Positions 11,114-21,495 of a stretch of 64,000 nt of DNA are shown here, one piece after another. The position numbers and the translations under genes were made by a program. Under the pieces are notes generated by a model, which searched no databases, was not told the DNA's origin, and saw only the letters and a list, made by a program, of their open reading frames with translations. Source of the DNA: Trissonchulus latispiculum. Taxonomy: Eukaryota > Nematoda > Enoplea > Enoplida > Ironidae. The stretch covers positions 39,925 to 103,924 of the forward strand of contig JASAND010022249.1 in the NCBI GenBank assembly GCA_030248195.1, read 5' to 3'. The first letter of the stretch is position 1, and each line of letters opens with the position of its first letter.

Positions 11114-11304
11114 AAAAAAGAAAGAGAACACAGGGTTTCAAGACAATGCAGAGAGACATGGACCTAGAACATACGCAAGTCAACTGTTTATGGTATACAC
11201 GTTCTGCATTATGTCTGTTGCTTCGAATTACCGACCAGTCATATTCGTTCGTAGTGATGGTAAAGTGACATCTGTAATTATCAATTACCCTTTCAAAGCT
11301 CTTG
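10942..11304. other. Unique centre of the palindromic element
   Basis: About 360 bp separating the inverted arms. It has a conspicuous A-rich tract at about 11,083-11,125 and no supported gene. This spacer makes the structure a true stem with a loop rather than a perfect head-to-head duplication. Confidence 0.6.
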
Positions 11305-11305
11305 T

Positions 11306-11455
11306 TACTGAGCTCGCTCCTTGTCATTGGGAGCTTGCTCCTTGTCACTGGGAGCTTGCTCTTTGTCATTGGGAGCTTGCTCTTTGTTATTGTGAGCTTG
11401 CTCTTTGTCATTGGGAGCTTGCTCCTTGTCATTGGGAGCATACTCTTTGCTTGCT
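11306..11455. repeat. 21-bp tandem repeats, right arm
   Basis: The inverted counterpart of the array at 10,800-10,940, with units of about GAGCTTGCTCCTTGTCATTGG. The copy number is similar but the unit order differs slightly, so the arms are not byte-identical. Confidence 0.85.
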
Positions 11456-11560
11456 CCAAGCTTTCTTCGGTATCTGTCGAACACTTCTACGTTAATAGAA
11501 AGAATTGATATGCTGGGGATAATATACGATTGAATCAACAACCTCAGAACCAGACTCACA

Positions 11561-12058
11561 ATGCATACTTGTGACCATTGTGGCGAAACATTTAGCAGAT
11601 CGTTCAATATGCGGCGCCACATACAAAATGTTCATGCTCCAACGACTGATGAAGAAGACTCTAAATCAGAAGGCTCTGTGCAGGAGAGCATTAGCACCGC
11701 AGAAGGAACTGATGAAGAGATTGGGGAGTTTTGGGAAGAGCTTGTAGCGAGAGCTGAGGAGAAGTTTCAAGCAAGGGCTCGAAGATTGATGGCAGAATAC
11801 CAACAAGATGGGCTCAGTATAGACCAAGCAAAAATTGAAGCCTACAATGAAATTAGACCTAAGATAAGAGCGGAGCTTAACAAGCTAGTTTATTTTAAGA
11901 TAACTCAGTGCAATGATTTGTTGAAAGACCCTATCATAGAACAAATTGTGGACAAACAGTCAGACTACGAGGAACGACTTTCTACAGATGAAGCTCTAAA
12001 ACGTGCCATTGAAAAGAATGCTGCAATTGATGATCATGTACTACCAGAGAGAACATGA
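11561..12058 (+). CDS. C2H2 zinc-finger protein, right-arm copy
   Basis: A 165-residue ORF with one N-terminal C2H2 finger (CDHCGETF..H....H) and an acidic, helix-rich C-terminal region. Its translation appears identical to the left-arm copy. Start at ATG 11,561; stop at 12,056-12,058. The retention of two unbroken, identical copies contrasts with the other arm ORF, of which one copy is frameshifted, so either selection or arm-to-arm gene conversion keeps this one intact. Confidence 0.75.
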   Translation: MHTCDHCGETFSRSFNMRRHIQNVHAPTTDEEDSKSEGSVQESISTAEGTDEEIGEFWEELVARAEEKFQARARRLMAEYQQDGLSIDQAKIEAYNEIRPKIRAELNKLVYFKITQCNDLLKDPIIEQIVDKQSDYEERLSTDEALKRAIEKNAAIDDHVLPERT

Positions 12059-12120
12059 AAGTCAATGGTCAAATGGTCAACCAATGCAACAACCCAAATC
12101 ATTAAAAGCCGACACCCGCA

Positions 12121-12295
<175 letters not shown>

Positions 12296-12766
12296 TCATA
12301 CGTATACACATACTAAAATATCAGCTGGAGCACATTGCGATATCCTTTCAACAGGACGAAATATGCTCGGAGCACAATGAAGTATGCTCGGAGCACAATA
12401 AAAAATGTTTGGCGCACAACTGAGCAACATCTAGGAACAACGGAAGAACGTTGAGCACTTCCTAAAACGGGAAGTTGCTATGATGCTCAACAAGAAACCT
12501 ATGGTTGAGCTTTACGTCACCTACATCAAGGATTCTACTTAAGAAAAGACAATCAATAAACCTCTAACCGAGGTTTCCGCCATTTGGCATTACAAAAGTG
12601 TAAAGGTAATTAATTACTGATGACTCATAACGCTAGTTTAAAGTGATGACGCATAACCGGTTTTATCTAGTTTAAAGTGATGACGTATACTCAATAAAAA
12701 CAAGTTTTGCCATGTCGTTATGTCCTGAGGCAGTGTTTAGCGCTAGTGTTTAACGTTTGCAGTACA

Positions 12767-13279
12767 ATGGTTACTATTGGTTTTGTTACGATGGTTTCGA
12801 ATGACTTGCATAAGATGGATGACGTCACAATGGAAATGACGGTATTAATACTGCTACCCAATGGACATACTGTCCATGAAACGTATATCCCACGTCCTCC
12901 ATCCATATTTCATTTGATGTCCATTCGTCGACAGGCGATATTCTACAGATTTCGGAATGGCAGTACCACTCCAATTATTGCAACGGCTCCATTGATTTTG
13001 GAGAAGGTGTGCAGAGCGCTTCATCGATATGGGGTGGATGTGGTAATTACCAACGGAGCCACACAATATCATCGGCTACAACATGCGCTTGCCAACCTGG
13101 ACATTCTTGTCTATGATGGTGGTAAACATTTCGGCTACCCGACTTTCGATGATATCTCAGATGTTGACGGGTTGCCATGCTGCTGGTTTCACGCCCAAAT
13201 GTCATCTCAGCACAGACGACAATGCTCTCGACACCGTGCCGAACAATTGTTGCAAACATTTTTGGACTCTAGTAGATAA
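12767..13279 (+). CDS. Unknown protein of the palindromic element (intact copy)
   Basis: An ORF of about 170 residues from ATG 12,767, starting MVTIGFVTMVSNDLHKMDD and ending LLQTFLDSSR. Visible features are a strand-rich N-terminal half, an ITNGATQYHRLQHAL segment, an acidic LDILVYDGGKHFG segment and a C-terminal stretch with several Cys and His. The spacing of acidic residues loosely recalls nucleases, but I see no diagnostic motif and assign none. An in-frame leader extends upstream to 12,707. The left-arm copy is broken. Confidence 0.55.
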   Translation: MVTIGFVTMVSNDLHKMDDVTMEMTVLILLPNGHTVHETYIPRPPSIFHLMSIRRQAIFYRFRNGSTTPIIATAPLILEKVCRALHRYGVDVVITNGATQYHRLQHALANLDILVYDGGKHFGYPTFDDISDVDGLPCCWFHAQMSSQHRRQCSRHRAEQLLQTFLDSSR

Positions 13280-13289
13280 TTTGACTCGT

Positions 13290-13560
13290 AACTTTACAGT
13301 ATTGTACTGTATTTTTGTTGCATATTATTTTGTGCAGTGTATTCTTGTCGTGTCTTTGTGTTGTACAGTATTTTTGTTGTTGTTGTTGTACAGTATTTTT
13401 GTGCAGTGTTGTTGTACTGTATCTTTGTTGCATATTATTTTGTGCAGTGTATTCTTGTCGTGTCTTTCTGTTGTAATTTTGTTGTTTTGTTGTACAGTAT
13501 TTTGGTGCAGTGTTGTTGTATAGTATTTTTGTTGTGTAGTATTGTTGTTCTTTCTTCAAT
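13290..13560. repeat. Subterminal tandem repeats, right arm
   Basis: The mirror array of 8,764-9,010, built on GTTGTACAGTATTTTTGTTG units, immediately inside the terminal repeat. Confidence 0.75.
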
Positions 13561-13689
13561 AAAACACATCCGCCTGTATGGGCCGTACTATAGTAGTAGT
13601 GTTCGCCACAGTTGGTGTCTCCCACTGGCTGTATTTGCAGACTAAAGTAGTCGGGTGATCACTAGCGGTCGCGTCCTGTGATAATTTGG

Positions 13690-14375
13690 GCGGTCATGGT
13701 CCCAGGTAAGCTTCCATCCCGGCTAAATTCTGAAGTCAGTTTTGAATTCTACGACAGCGAATTACCTCAAACTTGTTCCAACTGGTCAATTTTGAAATTT
13801 TACCTAGAGTCAACTATGGTTCCGACCAAGGATCAGCGCGGAGCTTTCATCCTAGCTAAATTCTGAGATCATTTTTAGAATCTACCACCCCGAAAACCCC
13901 TAGGTAAAGTTTGGGTCCACCGTGGTTCCGGGCATGGGTCAGCATGGAGGTTACAAAATAGAAGAAAACGAAGGTCATTTTTGAAATCTACGACCTTGAA
14001 AACCCCCTGGGTAAAGTTTTCCCTACGAAAATGGACAATTTTGAAATTTGACCTTTGGTCGACTATGGTTCCGGGCATGGGTCAGCACGGAGGTTAAGAA
14101 ATAGAGCAAAACTAATGTCATTTTTGGATTCCCCGACCCAGAAAACCCCCTAGATAAAGTTTTTCCAGCGAAAATAGGTAATTTTGAAATTTGACCTTGG
14201 GTCCACCGTGGTTCCGGTTATGGGTCCCTTACAGCACGGAGCTTTCAAAATAGAACAAAACTGAGGTCATTTTTGAATTCCCCGACCCCGAAAACCCCCT
14301 AGATAAAGTTTTCCGAGCGAAAAGGGTCAACTTTGAAATTTGACCTTGGGTCGACCGTGGTTCCGGTCACATCCT
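13690..14375. repeat. Five degenerate tandem repeats of about 110-150 bp
   Basis: Each unit contains a 'gaaaacccccta.gtaaagtttt' segment, a 'gaaatttgaccttgggtcgacc.tggttccgg' segment and a 'catgggtcagcacgga' segment. The first units are the most diverged. They lie in the intron between exons 2 and 3 of the uncharacterised, possibly beta-propeller gene. Confidence 0.75.
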
Positions 14376-14630
14376 CCACACCCTCACCCCCAACTCCACA
14401 ACCACAAAAACCTCCCCCCAAATTCCTCCACAACCCCAAAAACCAAAAACCTCCCCCAACAGTCCACAACCCCAAAAACCTCCCCCCAATTTTCCTCCAC
14501 AACCTCCCCCAAGAGAGGGGGGGGGGGAGGGGGAAGAAAGGGGGGGGCGGGGGGGGGGGGGCGGGGGGGGAGGGGGGGGGGGGGCAAATTTCCTCCACAA
14601 CCACCCGCCCCCCCCCGCCCGAGGTAAATA
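14376..14630. repeat. C-rich then long G tract (potential G-quadruplex)
   Basis: A CCCCCAAA-type C-rich stretch (14,376-14,510) is followed by about 70 bp of nearly pure G broken by single A or C bases (14,515-14,584). Many runs of 4 or more G with short spacers satisfy the usual G-quadruplex pattern on the plus strand. Frames with poly-Pro or poly-Gly across it are not genes. Confidence 0.85.
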
Positions 14631-14889
14631 TGGGGTGTGTTGTTTGGTGTTATTGTATGGTGGTGGTTTTTTTGTTTTTTTTATGACTGCTTTCGGAATG
14701 TTTCATCAAATTTTAGCTTGATTTCCGTTGCCTGCAAACAATACAGTATGTGCCCAAAGGGAATCACTGCTTTAAAATGGTACACCTGAAATGGTAAACG
14801 AGAAGACAATGTTGCCGTGTTGCCTGGCATTGTTGGTTCTTTCTAGAAATTCGACTAGATCTTGATATTTCAGATCTAAATATTTCTAG

Positions 14890-15060
14890 ATATTGGACGA
14901 ATCAGTGGTTGACCTGGCGTGTTGTCTGCCCCCCGGCCAGATGGGGCGGGACATTGGAGTCTTCCGAGATAGAGTCTTTATCGTCACTTCGGTCTTCAAG
15001 GGCAGGGAGTGGGAAGATGGTGACAGTTTTTCTGAATCTGAAGGCGATGATCCGCCAGAG
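14890..15060 (+). CDS. Uncharacterised, possibly beta-propeller protein, exon 3
   Basis: 171 bp between a tatttctag acceptor and CCGCCAGAG|GTATGT, phase 0 at both ends. It encodes 57 residues with DLACCLPPGQMGRD and DRVFIVTSVFKGREWEDGD, followed by an acidic Ser/Glu/Asp tail. The strand pattern suits another propeller blade with an acidic loop. The family is unknown. Confidence 0.7.
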
Positions 15061-15169
15061 GTATGTACGATAGACAATTCATTCAAAATCATTCAGGGAC
15101 GTAATCTCAGGAAAGAAGTTGGGTAGACTAGGGTTGACGTTGTACTCTTGGTTTTACTAAGATTACATA

Positions 15170-15594
15170 ATACCAAGAGTACATAATAGATAAGAGTATG
15201 ACAACAGGCAGGCTCTCTGTTATCAGAGCAAAAACTATGCTATGCGCGCTATCGGCTGACCCCCCCCACAAATTGACCCCCTCTCACACCGCCCCTATAT
15301 GGGTACAGGGTCCAAACGGGGGTCGCTCACTCGCTTAGTATGTTTTCTACATGCATAAGTTAAACATACACGCTTGCACCCTGTTCCCAAATTAGGCCTC
15401 GGTTTATTATAACGTGTAATTATGCAAAGCAGTGAGCGACCCCCGTTTGGACCCTGTACCCATATAGGGGCGGTGTGAGAGGGGGTCAATTTGTGGGGGG
15501 GGTTAGCCGATAGCGCGCATAGCATAGTTTTTACTCTGATAACAGAGAGCCTGCCTGTTGTCATACTCTTATCTATTATGTACTCTTGATAATA
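15170..15594. mobile_element. MITE with about 160-bp inverted arms
   Basis: Arm 15,170-15,331 (starting ACCAAGAGTACATAATAGAT) is the near-perfect reverse complement of 15,431-15,594. Between them is about 100 bp. The arms include runs of 7-8 C or G and a CCCCTATATGGG segment. A related end sequence recurs at 18,271-18,302. No ORF. It lies in the intron between exons 3 and 4. Confidence 0.85.
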
Positions 15595-15685
15595 CACAAC
15601 TAAGAGTAAGACTCACACTCTTAGCTATTGTGTTCTCTTGGTTTTATTGGCTTACTGCGTAGGTCTGTAGCGCTTCTACCAGGGC

Positions 15686-15955
15686 TATTGGACCATGAAG
15701 AAACAAGGATAAACCCGAACGGGAGGCGTCAGGCACCCTTATACCCACGAAACCAGGACCTAGAAGAGAGAAGTGAAGAGGGAGGTTCAGGTTTTTGCTC
15801 ACTATTGAAAGTAAAGAATTGGTCTCGCCGGGGATCGAACCACGGCCCTTCTACTCCGAAGCAGACATGCTAACCACTACATCACGGGACCATCAGCTGA
15901 ACTCCCATATCAGGCTTATCAATCTTTCCTATGCCTGCTTCCCTTACAGGACCGA
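15686..15955 (-). mobile_element. tRNA-derived SINE family A, copy 1
   Basis: On the minus strand a tRNA-like head carries an A-box-like GATGTAGTGGTTAGCA and a B-box GGTTCGATCCC, with GGTCC..GAGACCA partly pairing like an acceptor stem. A tail shared with the copies at 16,676-16,905 and 28,045-28,385 follows ('aggtcctggtttcgtgggta', 'gcctgacgcctcccgttc'). Confidence 0.8.
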
Positions 15956-16127
15956 ATCAGACTTGACCTCTTGGTATGTTTGCCTCCGGGGGTTAAAAAA
16001 TTAGGAATTTCTAAAATTTTACCAATTCTTTGTCCCTATTGAGACTTCTATTAGAAGTTCTGCTTTGCCTTTTCGAGGAGGAGACTACCAAAGCAGTTGC
16101 TTGCACCCTTTCAAAATGTTTCTAAAG

Positions 16128-16452
16128 TCGTGGTTACACTTGACAATCTTGTGACAACGCGTTGTCACAACGCGTTGCCACAACGGCCGTTGCTACAGAG
16201 TTGTCACGACGTTGTCCGTGCAATCAGTGACACAACGTTGTGACAACTGGTGACAATGCGTTGGGATCATGCCCGATTTTGTTGTGACAACGCAATAGTA
16301 AACATAACGTTGGCTCAACAGCAAGTGTGCGTTGTCACAATCTGTTGTTACGTGTAAGCACTAGTTGTCAGACTTAACAATCATGGGAAACAACTGCCGT
16401 TGTCACAACGCGTTGTCTGTCACAAGATTGCCAAGTGTAACCACGGCTTTAA
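16128..16452. mobile_element. MITE rich in GTTGTCACAACG palindromes
   Basis: The ends are GTCGTGGTTACACTTGACAA and TTGCCAAGTGTAACCACGGC, an inverted repeat that continues into ATCTTGTGACAACGCGTTG-type sequence. The 12-bp palindrome CGTTGTGACAACG or close variants recur many times inside. No coding content. Confidence 0.8.
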
Positions 16453-16675
16453 CTGTAGGGGAAGCATGCATAGGGATGATTGATAAGCCTGATGTGGGAG
16501 TTCAGCTGACGGCTCAGTGGTCTAGTGGTGGCACGTCGCCCTTTCGAATCCCAGCCGGGACATTTCTTTATTTTTTATCCTAATTGAAACGCTGAAATTC
16601 CCTCTTCCCTCGAAGGTCCTGGTTTCAAGAGTGTACGGTCTTTTGTACCATGGTGGATCAAAAAGGCGAAAGGCA
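16450..16675 (+). mobile_element. SINE family A, copy 2
   Basis: A plus-strand copy with the head 'gattgataagcctgatgtggga', a tRNA-like part (CAGTGGTCTAGTGGTGGCAC, TTCGAATCCCAGCCGGGAC) and the start of the common tail ('tcgaaggtcctggtttc'). It meets an opposite-strand copy at about 16,676. Confidence 0.7.
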
Positions 16676-16905
16676 TAGCCCAAGTCGGGAGACGTCAGGC
16701 ACCATGAACCCTTCAAATTAGGACCTCATAGGGAAAAGGGAAGTTCAGCTTTTCAATCAGCAGAAAGTAAAGAATTGGTTCTGCCAGGGATGGATATGGA
16801 ACCCTGGCCTTTATGCACTGGAGTGAAACGTGCTACCACTACACCAACGAGCCATCAGCTGAACTCACATATCAGAGCTTATCAATCTTTGTCATCTATA
16901 TGTCA
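16676..16905 (-). mobile_element. SINE family A, copy 3
   Basis: A diverged minus-strand copy ending in 'gataagctctgatatgtgag' with the same tRNA-like head and tail. Together with copy 2 it forms a head-out inverted SINE pair. Confidence 0.7.
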
Positions 16906-17127
16906 GATCAAACTTATTAGTCATTCCTACTAGCTTCCTTTACAAAACGGTGATTTCTATGCAACGGCAAAAATGTCAGTATGTAAGTATAAGGCAAACG
17001 TTTGGTAAATTAGTCGGAAACACTAGAAAATACTGTTTCCAAATTCCTGTGTTTCCCCAAATTGGTACAAAAAATTGGATTGTGATGAAGTCGACTATAG
17101 CTTTTGTACTCTGTATCTCTATTTTAG

Positions 17128-17553
17128 GGTCAGTATCAGCTCTACGTTTATGAAGGACTGAGTGGAACCAAAGTGGAGTGTAAACCCCTGGCTTCCACCA
17201 ACTGCATCCGCTATGCTGCCCCGCATTTGGCCGTCGACCCCTTTGAGGAACTCGTCTTTATCAGTTACGACTTTTGCGTCGTCTGTCTGGAGTTGCCCTC
17301 ACTCCGCCTACTGGGGGAGACGGGTCTCTATGCGGCCAGAGAGCACGAAGCCCTGGTGGTCACTAGAGGGCGCTGTTATGCCGTGGATTTGGACGGTCAA
17401 GAGTTCTCCTATGTTCCCTACCGGGAGAGAAAGTCGGGCAAAATCCCACCAGAAATTGAATATGAACCTGAGCAGAAACCACCGTCCACTTCGGCTGGAC
17501 CTCCTGTCCCTAATTCTGGGAGGGAGGGGGCTTTGACTGTAAAAGACCTTTGA
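17128..17553 (+). CDS. Uncharacterised, possibly beta-propeller protein, last exon
   Basis: It begins after ctctattttag in phase 0 and runs to a TGA at 17,551-17,553. It encodes 141 residues: GQYQLYVYEGLSGTKVEC, then repeated strand-like segments (LAVDPFEELVFISYDFCVVC, RGRCYAVDLDGQEFSYVPY), then a basic and Pro-rich C-terminal tail. The four exons in this window give about 390 residues when joined. The pattern of paired short strands suggests a propeller, but no GH..WD signature is clear. The 5' part may lie upstream and unrecognised. Confidence 0.7.
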   Translation, partial: GQYQLYVYEGLSGTKVECKPLASTNCIRYAAPHLAVDPFEELVFISYDFCVVCLELPSLRLLGETGLYAAREHEALVVTRGRCYAVDLDGQEFSYVPYRERKSGKIPPEIEYEPEQKPPSTSAGPPVPNSGREGALTVKDL

Positions 17554-19075
17554 TTTGAACTGATTTGCATAATAGGTGTTGTAGTAGAAATTGGCTCTTT
17601 GTAAGCTTTCATGTTGCTTTCTTGTAAACCATTTAGCTTTAAGGCGGTATACCTGACGCTTTGCATAGCCTCTTCGGAGAGCGCTATGTTTGTGTGCACA
17701 ATTACATAGGAAAAGTATTAGTTTGAAAAGTCAATAATTTCGTTCATTTTTACAAATTTTAAATTGTCTTTCGGACGTTTCAAAGTATTTTGGGGAGAGT
17801 GAAACCTTTGTACACATATTTCTGGACTCAGGTCATATACACACATCAAATGGCAGCTCACAGATGCTTCTCGTTCGGCAGAACTGTAGCCGCAAACACT
17901 GAAAGTTCACAAATTTTCGCGACCTGTCCCCATTTCGAGCCTAATCCCCAAAAGTGCTCCGTAGCTTCTGATTTTTTTGCAGAACGTAGCCATGATATAA
18001 GGGAAACTGTGTGCCATGTTTGGTTGGTTTAGGTTTTTACTTCTCGTTTATTGACTGCTTAATTATGTGATTGACGTGACAGTAGCGTTGTGTACCGGCC
18101 CGGTCCAGACTACGACGACCGACCTTCCGACCATATACACTATACCACGGTTGAGCACACATTTTTGAACATGTATAAACCAACTTACTGTTGACTGACT
18201 ACTAGGAACCTAATCTAAATATTTTAACGGGTACAGCTGTGACAGGCAAACCGGGACAACTTCTTGAAAATACCGAGAGTATATAATAGAATAAGAGTAT
18301 GAAACTAGACGCTATCATGTACTAAACATGCTTAAACATAAGCATCCCAAACGAAGCCAACCAGAGATTGCCCCAACAGGAACTAAGGCACGTAAAAGAC
18401 AAGCCCTAGAAAAACCGACTTGAAATTAAAATATAAACATTGGGGCCTGTATATATTTATTGCTTTTTTGTATGTGTAGATATTTCTTTTTGTTAAACTG
18501 AGTTTAGATTAGTGTATAATTGTCAATATAATTATTGGAAAAATAAAGCATGGCTTTATTTGTGTATAGGAAACATGTTCAGGATCAGATAGGATTGAAT
18601 GGATCAAGAAATATGTAAGCTCTGATTGTTGTAATGATTTCTGTTTACATTTTCGCAAAAGTCTATGAAAAACTACTCACTTGAGCATCGATTTTGTAAA
18701 AATATTGATGGACGGTTTCGCTCGATTAACTCAGCATATATAATGCTGCATTCATAGTTCCTGTCAGAAGCAATCGCCCATCGACGCATGTATGTAAGCG
18801 TTTGCATGCGTCCGTGAGCATGCATATGTTACAATTAATTTTAAACGGTTAAAACGGCATGTTTCAATCTGCGGCGTCGACGCGCGTCTCTATGCGTTCG
18901 AGACTATGAATCCACCTTAATGTGTAAAACTGAAAATCAACTGAAATGCAGCGGTGATGCGATCTCAGACTTTTTCTTGTGCCATGCCTTAACCGCTAGA
19001 CTAGCCAAACTGTATTGTACAGACGTATATCAGCTGAGTCAAGATTAGCAGTTTTCCCGTATTAGAATTGAGATT
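17554..19075. other. 3' flank and intergenic DNA
   Basis: No gene is supported. An AATAAA lies at 18,541 but is about 1 kb past the stop codon, so its use by the upstream gene is uncertain. A remnant resembling the end of the 15,170-15,594 MITE is at 18,271-18,302. Confidence 0.4.
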
Positions 19076-19078
19076 TGC

Positions 19079-19640
19079 TAAGGTGGTGGTATCCTTTTGT
19101 GCAGTGCTTTTGTGGTGATTTTTTGAAACGCTATAACTTTCGCAATTTTGGGAGTTTGAAGCAGCTTTATACATCGTTTTAAGCTTCTTATCTGTACATT
19201 CACATCAGCTTACGAAACTGGCAAAGTTAGCAAAAAATAGCAGAAATTTTCTAACATGCTAACATCTAACAGGACGAATATAGACTGAACATCGATTTCT
19301 CAAAACTGAAGAATCGGCCAAAATTTTTTCTTGTGCCACTATATGAAGGACATATGAGCCGAGGGACGTTTTTTGGGTTTGGCTCAGCAGGTCTTAACGG
19401 TCGAGAAAATCGGTCAAATGCACGGTAACACGAAATTTCGCAACTTCGCATTGAGTTCTCTTGCTACTCGGTACGTTTTAGCCCAAACCAAGAAACTGTC
19501 CCTCCGCAGAAGGGCAAATTTCGATTCTGCCAAAAATCTCCAGAATCCGTCGAGTAGTTTTTGTGAAATCTATGTTCGAAACAAAATAATCGCAGTTTTG
19601 TCAAAATGATTTATCGGTCAAAGCTCTAGCTTAAGGTAGT
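19079..19640 (+). repeat. Dispersed repeat family Y, copy 2
   Basis: Starts AAGGTGGTGGTATCCTTTTG and ends near 'gctctagcttaaggtag'. It aligns along its length with 61,939-62,512 (same strand) and 3,185-3,757 (opposite strand). No conserved ORF. The termini share the CTTAAGGTGGTG motif, and a further element begins directly at its end. Confidence 0.7.
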
Positions 19641-19995
19641 GATTCCTTTTGGGTACATATTGTTGGTTGACGCCTCAAACCAAGATAAAATTTGATGAAA
19701 CTTTCCAAAATAAGTTGTTTAAGCATTCTAACACCCTCCGCGCAATCCCGCTTCAAAAATTCTACGTCTCCGTTCAGGGTGGTTTTTGTCAATTTTTGAC
19801 AGTTAGGCAGTTGCTGCATAGCAGAGATATAGTCGATTTTCCTATTTTGGCGTTGAAAACTTGTGATTTTTGCAGAAATCAAATAACCCGCCATTTCTTG
19901 ATCTAAATTCAAATTCGTATCTAGATTCGTAAGCCGTAAAATTAAACTACGGGTGTCAATTTGAAGGTCTCGTCGAGACCGATTATCCATGACCT
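19633..19995 (+). repeat. Dispersed repeat family Z, copy 1
   Basis: Starts TTAAGGTAGTGATTCCTTTTG and aligns in reverse with 63,020-63,515 ('tattgttggttgac', 'cgcaatcccgcttcaaaa', 'gaaaacttg'). The 119-codon minus-strand frame over it is not conserved between copies. Confidence 0.65.
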
Positions 19996-21024
19996 TATAA
20001 TCTTTTAACTGCTACCCCGTACGCTGTTATCATAGAAAATGTAGTTTTTGCAAAAACATGACCCAATTTTTTCCAGCGATTGTGGAGGATTTACTATGGA
20101 AGCTAGATGGTTGCCACTTACTGGACGTGTTTTACACAAAAATACCCAGGGACCGTTTTTTAGTTGTACTGATTGCTGCTACCTAACCCTTTCCATCCTG
20201 CGGTTGTTTCGGAACAACCAAATATTATTGACATGTACAAGGCGCACATGACGAGAATAGCCAATGAAATTTTAGTCGTTTCTAGACAACAACCGGCTAC
20301 AACAATGCAAATATAGACCGGTCTTAAAACTGCTGTTGCGGTGGGCGGGGCGGCAAAGAATGTTGGGGAGTCTGCCAGGAGGGTTCGTCCGACTTTGGGA
20401 GGTCCTACAGGTCCGACAGATTGTGGCCCCCGGTTTCAAAAATTGTTTTGAAGTGGTGTCATATGTAATTGTTTTAACTATAGAAACGAATACTGAACAT
20501 TCTTTTTACAGATTCTTCAAAATTTCTTTGTCTATTAGTTGTTTCTGAACTACTCCAGGATATTTCGAACACAGCCTAATCAAATTCAGTAGACAGTTGA
20601 ATAGACTTGTGCCTAAATAATCAAACTGAAAACTTGTAATCACACATTCACACGGGGTGCAAATCTGGTGGGTTTACCTTCTAGTCCTTAAAAATTTCAA
20701 AATTTTAAGGGGATCTACCTCAAAATCAGCGAAAATTACGTATATTAACCTTTTGTCCAAAAATTAATAAAAACTAAAAACGAAGCGATTTTTAAGAATT
20801 GTTTGGCAAGAATCACTAAAATTTGCTTAAAATCTTCAATTTTTGGAACAAATCGCCGAGAGGTTTACCCTCTTTTTTCCATCTGGACGAGAGGGCCCGC
20901 CTTTTTTCCTTCTCTCTGAGTGGGTCTGCCCGTTTTTTGTCAGTGTTCTGCACCCTCATTTTCCATTTACCCACGTTATCCTGTGCTTCTATTTGTGGTG
21001 GGTAGAGTTGTTGGCAGCCCGGTT

Positions 21025-21495
21025 CCAAACCCGCTAAAAGCCAATCCCTGTCGGCCGCCGGCCAAGATCCGACCGGCTGGCTGGCCGGCCACCTTTCTTC
21101 ACACGGCGGGCCGGCCGGGTCAGAAACAACACTCCGGCCGATCTGCTGAACCATGCCAACACGTAATACACATTACCTACCTGTTATATGGCACCAGTAG
21201 TAACTGTATGCATTATTTAGGGAAAAAAATTTTGCAAAATGCACTAGAATAGGGTAAAACTGGTAACGGCCGGTTGTGTTTGCCAGCCGGCCGGCCGGCT
21301 AGCATCACCCTACCTGGTGGCCGGTAGCATCAGCCTAACGGGCGGCCCCGGTTTGCATCTCCCAGCAGCCGGCCGGTTTGCATCACGGAACAGGCTTGCA
21401 GCCGGCACGTCCGGCCGACTGGGGAGTTTACAAGTCCGACCGGCCGGGTCCAGTCGGCCGAGCCACATAACCGGCCGGTCAGCAGCACTAGCGGT
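21025..21495. repeat. GGCCGG/CCGGCC-rich island
   Basis: About 470 bp in which CCGGCCGG-type motifs recur about twenty times, in two blocks (about 21,045-21,145 and 21,270-21,485), in a genome that is otherwise AT-rich. There is no convincing coding frame and no promoter assigned. It may be a CpG-rich satellite-like repeat. Confidence 0.7.

Noticed and set aside
14333..14686. Pro/Gly-rich frames on both strands
   Set aside because: They follow from the C-rich and G-rich tracts and have no start context, splice support or homology pattern.
15686..15955. Possible genuine tRNA genes at the SINE-A and SINE-B heads
   Set aside because: The tRNA-like parts have degenerate arms and are attached to repeated tails in several copies, which marks them as SINEs rather than functional tRNAs.
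19631..19990. 119-codon minus-strand ORF and 85-codon plus-strand ORF
   Set aside because: They lie in a dispersed repeat and are not conserved in its other copy at 63,020-63,517.
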